From: an uncultured Sphingomonas sp.
Lineage (GTDB): Bacteria; Pseudomonadota; Alphaproteobacteria; Sphingomonadales; Sphingomonadaceae
Direction of reading: 5' to 3'
NCBI GenBank assembly: GCA_913776255.1
Contig: CAJYLV010000008.1
Span: 62,001 to 126,000 of the forward strand
DNA: 64,000 bases
Positions within the stretch are counted from its first letter, which is position 1. Each line of letters begins with the position of its first letter. The notes under the pieces were generated by a model. The model saw nothing but the letters and a program-made list of their open reading frames with translations. It did not search any database and was not told the origin of the DNA. Below, piece after piece: positions 26,328 through 33,570 of this stretch. Made by a program: the position numbers and the translations under genes.

Positions 26328-27044
26328 TCAGCTCTGATCCTTGCGCAAGCGGCGTTCGGCGAAGGTGGCGATATCGGGCGCGCGCAGGAACGGATTGGTC
26401 GCGCGCTCATCGCCGATCGTCGTTGGGACCGTTGGCTCGCTGTCGGCGCGGAGGCGGTCGACTTGCTGCATACGCGCCCTCAACGCTTCATTGTCGGGCT
26501 CGACCGTCAGTGCAAAGCGGCCGTTCGATTGCGTATATTCGTGCCCGCAATAAACACGGGTGGCGTCGTCGAGCGCGGCGTAGCGCTGCATGTTCGCGAA
26601 CATCTCGGTGGGCGTACCCTCGAAGAGCCGGCCGCAGCCCATCGCGAACAGGGTGTCGCCGGTAAAGACCACGCGATCCTCGGCGAAGTGGAAGGCGATG
26701 TGGCCGGCGGTGTGGCCGGGAACGTGCCACACGTGGGCGCGGTGCTCGCCGAGCGACACGACATCGCCCTCCCCGACTCCTTCGTCGAGCGCCGCGATCT
26801 TCGCACGCTCGGCTTCCGGGCCGATCGCCCGCGCGCCGGTCGCCTGCTTGATCGCCGCCGCGCCGCCGACGTGATCGGCATGCCAGTGGGTCAGCCACAC
26901 CGCGCCGATCGTCCAGCCGCGCGCCGCCGCCGCGTCAAGCAGCGGCTGCGCCTCGCCCGGATCGAGCGCAACCGTGTGCGTGCCGTCGTGGAGGAGCCAA
27001 GCGTAATTGTCGCTCAGGACCGGGACGCGGACGACTTCCAGCAT
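26328..27044 (-). CDS. gloB: Hydroxyacylglutathione hydrolase (glyoxalase II)
   Basis: A 238-residue metallo-beta-lactamase-fold hydrolase. The metal site motif is LTHWHADHVGG, with further ligands in VPGHTAGHIAFH, FTGDTLFAMGCGRLF and YCGHEYT. The glutathione-binding C-terminus is present. GloB hydrolyses S-lactoylglutathione to lactate and glutathione, the second step of methylglyoxal detoxification. gloA ends one base upstream, so the two enzymes of the pathway are co-translated. Confidence 0.95.
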   Translation of the reverse strand: MLEVVRVPVLSDNYAWLLHDGTHTVALDPGEAQPLLDAAAARGWTIGAVWLTHWHADHVGGAAAIKQATGARAIGPEAERAKIAALDEGVGEGDVVSLGEHRAHVWHVPGHTAGHIAFHFAEDRVVFTGDTLFAMGCGRLFEGTPTEMFANMQRYAALDDATRVYCGHEYTQSNGRFALTVEPDNEALRARMQQVDRLRADSEPTVPTTIGDERATNPFLRAPDIATFAERRLRKDQS

Positions 27045-27045
27045 C

Positions 27046-27480
27046 TCACCACGTCCCGGTGTTGGGCATCGACGCCCAGGGCTCGGCGGGTTCGAGCGTG
27101 CCGTCCTGCAACAGCTCGATCGAGATGCCGTCGGGCGTCTTCACGAACGCCATATGCCCGTCGCGCGGCGGGCGGTGAATGACATAGCCGTGATCGAGCA
27201 GCCGCTGGCAGGTCTCGTAGATATTGTCGACGCGGTAGGCGAGATGGCCGAAATTGCGCCCGCCGGTATAGTCCTCGGGGTCCCAATTGTGGGTCAGCTC
27301 GACCTCGGCATTGGCGCGTTCACCCGGCGCGTTCATGTCCTCGGGGGTGGCGAGGAAGATCAGCGTGAAGCGGCCCTTCTCGTTCTCGATGCGGCGAGCT
27401 TCCTTGAGCCCTAGCAGCGCGAAGAAGGCGATCGTCGCGTCGGGGTCACTGACCCGTATCATCGTGTGCAGATATTTCAA
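27046..27480 (-). CDS. gloA: Lactoylglutathione lyase (glyoxalase I)
   Basis: A 144-residue glyoxalase I. Metal ligands lie in KYLHTMIRV (His), VELTHNWD (Glu), NFGHLAYRV (His) and GISIELLQ (Glu). It converts the methylglyoxal-glutathione hemithioacetal to S-lactoylglutathione. The start is the TTG at 27480: GGGAG lies 7-8 bases upstream and the family begins with (M)KYLHTMIRV at this point, while the longer frame runs into the upstream hydrolase gene. gloB follows at once. Confidence 0.95.
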   Translation of the reverse strand: MKYLHTMIRVSDPDATIAFFALLGLKEARRIENEKGRFTLIFLATPEDMNAPGERANAEVELTHNWDPEDYTGGRNFGHLAYRVDNIYETCQRLLDHGYVIHRPPRDGHMAFVKTPDGISIELLQDGTLEPAEPWASMPNTGTW

Positions 27481-27497
27481 CGTATCACTCCCGCCCG

Positions 27498-28223
27498 TCA
27501 GGGCACCACATCCTCGACGGCGCGGACCAGCAGCGCGATGTCGTCCTCGCGCGACAGCCGATGGTCGCCGTCCTTGACCAACCATGTCTGAACGTGCGGC
27601 GAGCGGATCAGTTCGGCAAGCCGGCAGGTGCGATGCCATGGTACGTCGGGGTCCTGCTGCCCCTGCAGGAAGCGTACCGGACCGTCGAAGGCGATCGCGC
27701 CGCCCATCAGCCGGTTCGCCTCACCCGATTGCCAGAAGCGGCGCGTGTAGACGGTCGGCGCCGGGCCGTAGGGGTTGGGGCGTTCGAGGCGGCCGTGCTG
27801 GAGCAGGTACATCTTCTCGTCCTGCGAGAAGCCCCAGTCGGTGAAGTCGGGCGCGGGGGCGATGCCGACCAGCGCCGCGACGCGCTCGGGCCGCGCCAGC
27901 GCGGCGAGCAACGCGATCCATCCGCCCATCGACGAGCCGACCAGCACCACCGGGCCATCCAGATGATCGATCATCGCCAGCGCATCGTCCCGCCAGTCGG
28001 CCAGCGACTGGTCCTCGAACTTGCCCTCGCTGGCGCCGCAGCCGCCATAGTCGAAGCGGAGATAGGCGCGGCCCTGCGCCTTGGCCCATTCCTCCAGCGC
28101 GACCGCCTTGCTGCCGGTCATGTCGGAGGCATAGCCGGGCAGGAAGACGATCGTCGGCGTGCTGCCCTGCGTGTGGTGATAGGCGAGCCGCGGGCGCGGC
28201 GGTTGCGATGTGACGATGCTCAT
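27498..28223 (-). CDS. Alpha/beta hydrolase
   Basis: A 241-residue serine hydrolase. The oxyanion loop is VFLPGYASDMTG, the nucleophile elbow VGSSMGGWIALLAA (Ser), the acid LQGQQDPDVPW and the His VKDGDHRLS. The pattern matches the ABHD10/palmitoyl-protein thioesterase-like or KPH-type group of alphaproteobacteria. The substrate is unknown. It lies 17 bases upstream of gloA and may be part of that operon. Confidence 0.85.
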   Translation of the reverse strand: MSIVTSQPPRPRLAYHHTQGSTPTIVFLPGYASDMTGSKAVALEEWAKAQGRAYLRFDYGGCGASEGKFEDQSLADWRDDALAMIDHLDGPVVLVGSSMGGWIALLAALARPERVAALVGIAPAPDFTDWGFSQDEKMYLLQHGRLERPNPYGPAPTVYTRRFWQSGEANRLMGGAIAFDGPVRFLQGQQDPDVPWHRTCRLAELIRSPHVQTWLVKDGDHRLSREDDIALLVRAVEDVVP

Positions 28224-28264
28224 GCGCCCGGACATAGGAGCGGGCGGCGGGTCAGGAAAGCGCG

Positions 28265-28384
28265 TCAACCCGCCGAGGGGCTGACGAACACCTCCTCGAT
28301 GCGCTTGCCGAAGGTTTCGGCGATGCGCCTGCCGAAGGTCTCCGCGATGCGGAAGGCGAGCGCGAGCGACGGATCGTAGACCAC
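28265..28384 (-). pseudogene. Short gene remnant with a duplicated RIAETFG motif
   Basis: An open stretch of 39 residues from a GTG at 28384 ends at 28265: VVYDPSLALAFRIAETFG, then RRIAETFGKRIEE and a short tail. Codon choice is typical of the host. A TAG lies directly upstream, and DNA beyond is AT-richer, which suggests the 3' end of a gene cut off by the islet. The 24-base tandem unit encoding RIAETFG(R/K) is seen twice and partly a third time. It could instead be a genuine tiny gene. Confidence 0.4.
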
Positions 28385-28782
28385 TGGCTAGCGATCAAGC
28401 TGCTTCGAAATACCCGGCAATGGCACGAATACACAGCGCCAAGAGGGAGAACAAACCGGTCAGATCCAGCACAATCAAGCGCGCTGCGAACAAAACACGA
28501 ACATGCATCGTTTGAAAGTCTCAGGCAGAGTGCAAAGATTCCGCTTTCCGAAAAGCATCAACTGCGCTAGATACAACAGCGGCCGGGCTGCAACCCGGCC
28601 GCAGTGTCCATTAATCCCGCCTACCAGCAAAGAGAAACGGAGGTTGCGATAGAAGATGACGATGAGGAGAGAAGCCGAGGGGCCATAAGCCCTGATGTCG
28701 AACTTTCCGGCGTCACCGCCGCTTCCGAGCCATCGCGTCTCGGGAGCGGCGCTCTGTTAGCTTGAGTGGCTTGGAGTTGTCA
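28385..28782. other. Lower-GC intergenic stretch without recognisable genes
   Basis: About 400 bases, clearly AT-richer than the flanks. No credible open frame was found on either strand. It holds one strong hairpin, GCGGCCGGG and CCCGGCCGC around CTGCAA (28579-28602), with no T-run on either side. Together with the next gene it forms a compositionally foreign islet. No tRNA, direct repeat or transposase trace was found at its edges. Confidence 0.6.
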
Positions 28783-29325
28783 ATGACGATCGAGCTTAAG
28801 CCGGTTCAGCCGGACCCCTACGATGCGGTGATAGCCGATCTGCGAGCCAAGCGTGATGAGTTAGATTCCGCTATCGGCATGCTGGAGAAGCTACGGGACG
28901 GCCGTCTAGGCTTTGCTCGGCCTGGGAACAGCGGCCAAGAGCCATCAAGCGATCCGGAAAGTAATGACGCGGGCATGTTCTTGGGAATGTCCATCGTCGA
29001 CGCAACAAAAAAGCTCCTTAAACTTCGCAAGCGTGTTATGGGAAATGCGGAAATAACCAAAGAACTTCAGGCTGGCGGCTTGGCCCTGACGGGAGCAGAC
29101 CCAGTCAACGTGGTAAGTTCCGTACTTACACGGCGCTTCAATAATGTTGGCGATGTAGTGCGCGTTGATCGTGGACAGTGGGGACTGAAAGAGTGGTATC
29201 CCGGCCGGACCTTCAAAGGCGCAGGGTTAAAGACGATTTCTTCTACGGTCGCGCAGGCCGCGGCAGCGCCTCAAGAAGACGCTGAACCACTTAAAGGAAT
29301 TGACCCGGCGGTCGACCTTGATTGA
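28783..29325 (+). CDS. HARE-HTH domain protein
   Basis: A 180-residue protein with markedly lower-GC codon use than its neighbours. Residues about 10-45 look helical, possibly coiled coil (DAVIADLRAKRDELDSAIGM). The C-terminal half fits the HARE-HTH winged-helix domain: MSIVDATKKLLKLRKRVMG, NAEITKELQAGG, VVSSVLTRRFNN and the closing WGLKEWYP. This domain occurs in restriction endonucleases, RNA polymerase delta subunits and eukaryotic ASXL/HB1 proteins, and probably binds DNA or nucleoprotein. The start ATG at 28783 follows GGAG by 6 bases. Its 3' end overlaps the convergent mpl-like gene by 35 bases, where the islet joins host DNA. Confidence 0.75.
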   Translation: MTIELKPVQPDPYDAVIADLRAKRDELDSAIGMLEKLRDGRLGFARPGNSGQEPSSDPESNDAGMFLGMSIVDATKKLLKLRKRVMGNAEITKELQAGGLALTGADPVNVVSSVLTRRFNNVGDVVRVDRGQWGLKEWYPGRTFKGAGLKTISSTVAQAAAAPQEDAEPLKGIDPAVDLD

Positions 29326-30727
29326 TTAGCATCTGCACCATCTCCGCCGCGAGCAGCGACAGCGTGTCGTCGCGCGCGCCCATCACGACGATGCGGTCGC
29401 CGGGCCGCGCCTGCGCGACGCAATGCGCCGCCGCCGCCGCGCGATCGGGGATGTGGAGCGCGGGGCGGCCTGCGATCGTCACGTCATGGACGACGTCGGC
29501 GCTGGTCACCTCGCGCGACACGGTGCCGCCCAGATAGACCGGGTCGGGCAGGACGAGCAGATCGTCGGCGCGGAGGTGCGTGGCGAACATCGCGGCGAGT
29601 TCGGCGCGCATCACCTTGAGCGGACCATAGCCGTGCGGCTGGAACAGCGCGATCACGCGGCCGGGGAAGGCGTGGAGCGTGTCGAGCGTCGCGGCGATCT
29701 TGTCGGGGTTGTGCCCGAAGTCGTCGATCACCGCGACGCCGTTCGCCTCGCCGACCCAGTCGAGGCGGCGGCGCAGGCCGGTGAAGCGCTCCACGCCCGC
29801 CACCGCCTGTTCGAGCGACAGGCCGGCGGCGCGCGTCGCACCGATCGCGGCGAGTGCGTTCGACACGTTGTGGCGGCCGGGCACCTTGAGCGCGACCGGT
29901 ATGCGCCGGTCGTCCGCGACGAGCGTGAAGCGGATTGCGAACGGCGCGGCGTCCATGTCGGTCGCGAACAGCGCCGCGCTTTCATCGACCAGCGAGAAGC
30001 GCGTCACCCGTGCCGCGGGCAAAGCCATCGCAAGCCGCGCGGCGTCCATATTGTCGGCATTGACCACCGCGACCCGCGCATGGCCGATGAAGTCGCCGAA
30101 CAGGCGGTTCAGCTCGTCGAGCGACTTGTGATCGAGGCTGACGTTGTTGAGCACCGCGACCTGCGGGCGGTACTGCGCGATCGAGCCATCGCTCTCGTCG
30201 ACCTCGCTGACATAGGGATCGCCCTGCCCGACCAGCGCACTGGCGAACGGGCGGTCGGCGCTGGCGAAGTCCTTCATCACCGCGCCGTTCATCACGGTCG
30301 GGTCGCGCCCGGCGGCGTGGAGGATCGTCGCGATCATCCCGGTGACGGTCGACTTGCCGCTGGTCCCCGCGACGCCGATCGGCTGCGCGGCGGCGTTGAA
30401 CAGCGCGGCGTTAAGCTCCGCGCGCGACAGGCGGCGGCAACCGAGCCGGGTTGCGGCGACGATATCAGCCACATTGTCCTCGACGGCGGCGGAGGCGACG
30501 ACGATCTGGTCGGGCGAGGTCACGCCGCTGCCGTCCTGTGCGAACAGCTCGACGCCGAGCGCGCGCAGGCCGTCGAACTTGGCGGGGACGCGGCCCTGAT
30601 CGAGCCCGCGGTCGCTGCCCGCGACGATCGCGCCGCGCCCGCGGAGGATCATCGCCAGCGGCATCATTCCCGATCCGCCGATCCCGACCAGAAAGAAGCG
30701 CTGGCCCGATACGTTGCCGTCATGCAT
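29291..30727 (-). CDS. Mur ligase family protein, Mpl/MurC-like
   Basis: A 478-residue Mur ligase. The N-terminal UDP-binding domain has RFFLVGIGGSGMMPLA, the ATP loop is GVAGTSGKSTVTGMI, and the central domain has SEVDESDGSI and NNVSLDHKSLDEL. The C-terminal domain has DDFGHNPDKIAATL. MurC would normally be in the dcw cluster, and here an LD-carboxypeptidase gene is divergent next door, so a recycling role like Mpl (joining a freed peptide to UDP-MurNAc) is likely. MurC activity cannot be excluded. Confidence 0.8.
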   Translation of the reverse strand: MHDGNVSGQRFFLVGIGGSGMMPLAMILRGRGAIVAGSDRGLDQGRVPAKFDGLRALGVELFAQDGSGVTSPDQIVVASAAVEDNVADIVAATRLGCRRLSRAELNAALFNAAAQPIGVAGTSGKSTVTGMIATILHAAGRDPTVMNGAVMKDFASADRPFASALVGQGDPYVSEVDESDGSIAQYRPQVAVLNNVSLDHKSLDELNRLFGDFIGHARVAVVNADNMDAARLAMALPAARVTRFSLVDESAALFATDMDAAPFAIRFTLVADDRRIPVALKVPGRHNVSNALAAIGATRAAGLSLEQAVAGVERFTGLRRRLDWVGEANGVAVIDDFGHNPDKIAATLDTLHAFPGRVIALFQPHGYGPLKVMRAELAAMFATHLRADDLLVLPDPVYLGGTVSREVTSADVVHDVTIAGRPALHIPDRAAAAAHCVAQARPGDRIVVMGARDDTLSLLAAEMVQMLINQGRPPGQFL

Positions 30728-30777
30728 GGCGGCGGGCTATCGGCGCTTTGCGCGGGCGTGACAAGCAGGAGGTGGCG

Positions 30778-31593
30778 ATGCGGATCGGAGTGCTGGCGGC
30801 GAGCAGCGTCGCCAACCCGGACGTGATCGCGCCGGTCTCCGCCTTCGCCGCGGTCGCCTACCCCGAGATCGACCTCGTCTTTCACCCGCAATGCTATGCG
30901 CAGGACGGGCATTTCGCCGGGTCGGACGCGGTGCGCGCGGCGGCGTTTCTCGACTATGCCAACGATCCGGCGTTCGATGCGATCTGGTTCCTGCGCGGGG
31001 GCTATGGATCGAACCGGATATTGGCGACGATCATGCCGCAACTCGGGCCGGCAGCGCGGACCAAGACCTATCTCGGTTATTCCGACGTCGGGTTTCTGCT
31101 GGGCGCGCTCTACGCGCGGCGGATCGGGCGCGTGGCGCACGGGCCGATGGCGAGCGACATCCGGCGGCGTGGCGGTGACGCGACCGTGGCGCGCGCGCTG
31201 GGGTGGCTGGCGCGCGGCGATCGCGCGGGACTTGAGCCGGGGCTCGACGGGCGGCCGGCGGCGGCGTTCAATCTGTCGATCCTCGCCGCGCTGATCGGGA
31301 CGCCCTACCTGCCCGATCTCGCCGACCATGTGCTGATCGTCGAGGAAGTGTCCGAGGCGATGTACGCGATCGACCGGATGCTGTTCACGCTCGGCAACGC
31401 CACGCAGCTGCGCAGCATCGCGGGCGTGCGGCTGGGCGCGGTGACGGCGGTGAAGGACAATGAGCCCGACTGGGGCGAGCCGATCGAGGAAATGGTGGTG
31501 CGCTGGTGCCGCGATCTGGGGGTGCCGTATCTGGGGCGCGCGCAGATCGGGCATGTGCAGGCGAACCATGTGGTGCCGTTCGGGGTGGGGTAA
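30778..31593 (+). CDS. LD-carboxypeptidase (muropeptide, S66 family)
   Basis: A 271-residue S66 peptidase. The motifs WFLRGGYGSNRIL and YLGYSDVGFLLG (nucleophile Ser), the Glu in HVLIVEEVSEAMY and the His near GHVQANHVVPFG match LdcA. It trims the terminal D-Ala from recycled tetrapeptides in the cytosol, giving the tripeptide that Mpl uses. The ATG at 30778 follows GCAGGAGG. It is divergent from the Mur ligase gene with 50 bases between, consistent with shared regulation. A short product compared with the usual 300 residues. Confidence 0.88.
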   Translation: MRIGVLAASSVANPDVIAPVSAFAAVAYPEIDLVFHPQCYAQDGHFAGSDAVRAAAFLDYANDPAFDAIWFLRGGYGSNRILATIMPQLGPAARTKTYLGYSDVGFLLGALYARRIGRVAHGPMASDIRRRGGDATVARALGWLARGDRAGLEPGLDGRPAAAFNLSILAALIGTPYLPDLADHVLIVEEVSEAMYAIDRMLFTLGNATQLRSIAGVRLGAVTAVKDNEPDWGEPIEEMVVRWCRDLGVPYLGRAQIGHVQANHVVPFGVG

Positions 31594-31610
31594 GCCGGGC
31601 GACGAAGACC

Positions 31611-32594
31611 TCAGTGCGCGATGCCGAGCAGCAGGAGCAGCGCCACCCAGATCACCAGCGCGGCCAGCGAGGCGAACAACGCCGCCGCGGTACGCACCGC
31701 CGCGCCGCCGTTGCCGAGCCGGTACGCGCCGCGCATCTGCACGAACAGATGCACCGGGAACAGCAGCATCAGCAGCGCGACGCCCGACAGGTGCAATGCG
31801 CTCGACCACAGGATCATCGTCGTGATGAGCAGGCTGACGAAGCTCATCGAATAGGTGACGAACACCGCGTGGTCGAACAGATGCACGTCGCGTCGCCAGG
31901 CGAACAGCAGCCACATGAACGGCACCGACAACGGGATCAGCGCCCAGGAGAATTTGTAGCCGTTCGCCTCCATCTTGAAGAGCAACAGCTCGGGGTCGTC
32001 GATCGCGTGATTGAGTTTCTCGTCGAGCGTATGCCAGCCGGTCTTGATCGGCTCGTTCACCCCGTCGGACGCGTTCGGCATCCGGTCGATGATCTTGCGC
32101 GCGCTTTGCAGTTCCCGGGCGTTCGTCGCGACCTGGGCGATGCGCGCGTCGAGCGCCGTTGTATCGCGTCCCGCTCTAGCGGCCGCCGCGCGCTGACCTC
32201 GAAGCGTTTGGCCTAGGCCGGCGACGCGGGTTTGCTCGGCAACGAGTTGCGCGCGGGCATTGCCGGACGGCGCGTTGACGCTCGCGAAGCCGCCGAACAG
32301 CGAATAAGCGATGTAGAGCAGGAAAACCGAGAAGAGGTACAGCGCCAGCGGCGACAGGAAACGGCGGCGCTCGCCATCGATATAGCGGCGGGTCAGTGCG
32401 CCGGGGTGGCGCAGCAGCATCCCGATCGTCAGCCACACCGCGCCCTCGATATGGAGGACGCCGTGCGTGAAGTCGTGCCACCACGCACCGAGCGTGCGAT
32501 GGATGTGCCCGGACTGTCCGCAGACATGGCAGTAATCGCCAATGCGCGTCGCACCGCAATTGAGGCAGGTCGCCCCGCCACCGCTCATCTCCAT
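31611..32594 (-). CDS. DUF3667 domain membrane protein with N-terminal zinc ribbon
   Basis: A 327-residue protein. A four-Cys zinc ribbon at the N-terminus (CLNCGATRIGDYCHVCGQ) is followed by the DUF3667 core GVLHIEGAVWLTIGMLLRHP and RRYIDGERRRFLSPLALYLF. A coiled-coil-like segment lies near 130-190, and three or four membrane helices end the protein. The role is unknown. The start may be the ATG at 32594 or at 32588. Confidence 0.85.
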   Translation of the reverse strand: MEMSGGGATCLNCGATRIGDYCHVCGQSGHIHRTLGAWWHDFTHGVLHIEGAVWLTIGMLLRHPGALTRRYIDGERRRFLSPLALYLFSVFLLYIAYSLFGGFASVNAPSGNARAQLVAEQTRVAGLGQTLRGQRAAAARAGRDTTALDARIAQVATNARELQSARKIIDRMPNASDGVNEPIKTGWHTLDEKLNHAIDDPELLLFKMEANGYKFSWALIPLSVPFMWLLFAWRRDVHLFDHAVFVTYSMSFVSLLITTMILWSSALHLSGVALLMLLFPVHLFVQMRGAYRLGNGGAAVRTAAALFASLAALVIWVALLLLLGIAH

Positions 32595-32663
32595 TGCACC
32601 GATCCGCCCCGTTCGTCCCCGCCGCTCGTCTGGCACAAAGCCGGCGGGCGCGGCAAGTCCGTG

Positions 32664-33290
32664 TCAGGCGGTGGTTTTCGCGTCCTGCGGATGATGCGGA
32701 GTCAGGATCAGCGTGCGCCCCTCAACACGCCAGCTTTTCAACCGCGACAGGAAGTTCATGCCCAGCACGTCGACGTCGCCGAACGCCGGCGACACGACCA
32801 CCGCCAGATCGCGCGCGACGACGTTGCCGAAGCGCAGTTCGGGTACCTCCCCGGTGTCGGCGCGGATCGTGCCGTTGGCGGTCTTGAGCAGCACCGGGAA
32901 AACGGCGGGCTTTACCTGGACGCCTGCCGCAGCAGCGGTGGCCGGGGAAAGAGCGGTGATCGTCGCGCCGCTGTCGACAAGCAGTCGGTGCTGCGTCCCG
33001 CCGATCGTCGCGCGGACGTAGAAATGGCCGTCGCGGCTCATGCGGATGCGGGTTTCCTCGCCGGCGACCTTCTGCTCGTCGAGGTCGAGCGCCGCCGCCG
33101 CGCGGCCGAGCCACGGGTCGAAGCGACCGCGCTCAGTGATCGCCGCATACAGCAGCAGCCCGGCACCGACCCACAAGGCAAGGCTGACGAGCGTGCGCAG
33201 GATCGGGATGCGTCGCGCCACGACCGCGGCGAGGAACAGCGCCCCCAATAGCAAGTAGAAGTGCGGATTGGCGGTGATCCCGTCGGGCAT
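32664..33290 (-). CDS. Retropepsin-like clan AA aspartic protease, membrane-anchored
   Basis: A 208-residue protein. Two hydrophobic helices at about 8-25 and 30-50 anchor it, and a single-domain aspartic protease fold follows. The active site is LLVDSGATITALSP, and the flap/second motif is VDVLGMNFLSRL, as in the TIGR02281 family. The substrate is unknown; family members act in the periplasm. It is divergent from thrS. Confidence 0.88.
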   Translation of the reverse strand: MPDGITANPHFYLLLGALFLAAVVARRIPILRTLVSLALWVGAGLLLYAAITERGRFDPWLGRAAAALDLDEQKVAGEETRIRMSRDGHFYVRATIGGTQHRLLVDSGATITALSPATAAAAGVQVKPAVFPVLLKTANGTIRADTGEVPELRFGNVVARDLAVVVSPAFGDVDVLGMNFLSRLKSWRVEGRTLILTPHHPQDAKTTA

Positions 33291-33373
33291 GGACCCGATA
33301 TAGGAAGCGCAACCTTGCTGGAGAATGGCTGGCGCAGGCGCGTTCTGCGCGCTATGTCGGTCGCGTGAGGACG

Positions 33374-33433
33374 ATGCCCACTACCATCACCACCCGGCCG
33401 CGTCCGGGGGCCGGCGCCCGCGTCATCGCCTGA
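33374..33433 (+). CDS. Candidate threonine leader peptide upstream of thrS
   Basis: A 19-codon open frame, [19 protein letters not shown] and stop TGA, lies 137 bases before thrS. Four of residues 3-7 are Thr (ACT ACC ATC ACC ACC), as in the E. coli thr operon leader. GTGAGG lies directly upstream as a possible ribosome site with short spacing. Charged tRNA-Thr would let the ribosome run through; starvation would stall it at these codons. Together with the downstream alternative hairpins this is the layout of a transcription attenuator. I infer function; the peptide itself is seen in the sequence. Confidence 0.6.
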   Translation: MPTTITTRPRPGAGARVIA

Positions 33434-33513
33434 CGCGCAGCCCCGCCCACCCGGACCGGGTGGAGACGGTGCGGCGGCTTTCCACCCCTTACGATCCTCC
33501 ACGCCGCTCTTTT
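33402..33513 (+). promoter_or_regulatory. thrS: Candidate attenuator with mutually exclusive hairpins before thrS
   Basis: Four segments can pair alternatively. Segment 1 GTCCGGG (33402-33408, inside the leader ORF) pairs with segment 2 CCCGGAC (33450-33456). Segment 2 also pairs as CCACCCGG with CCGGGTGG (33447-33454 with 33456-33463). Segment 3 GGGTGGA (33458-33464) can pair with segment 4 TCCACCC (33481-33487). A further stem GCGGCG/CGCCGC (33471-33476 with 33502-33507) is followed by TCTTTT. The T-run is short, so the terminator is the weakest part of the model. Confidence 0.5.
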
Positions 33514-33570
33514 CGTCGGGGCACGGCATCGCTAGGCCGTTGTCACGACTTTGTGCAGGAAGACCCTTCG

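Noticed and set aside
28579..28602. Strong hairpin in the islet as a terminator or an integron-type attC site
   Set aside because: No T-run on either strand and no conserved attC core or integrase was found; kept only as a note in the islet description.
28385..28782. tRNA or attachment-site duplication at the islet edge
   Set aside because: No cloverleaf and no direct repeat between the two edges could be found by eye.
33325..33570. thrS extended upstream to 33325
   Set aside because: The added residues have no TGS-domain similarity and cover the leader region; the ATG at 33571 begins the standard ThrRS.
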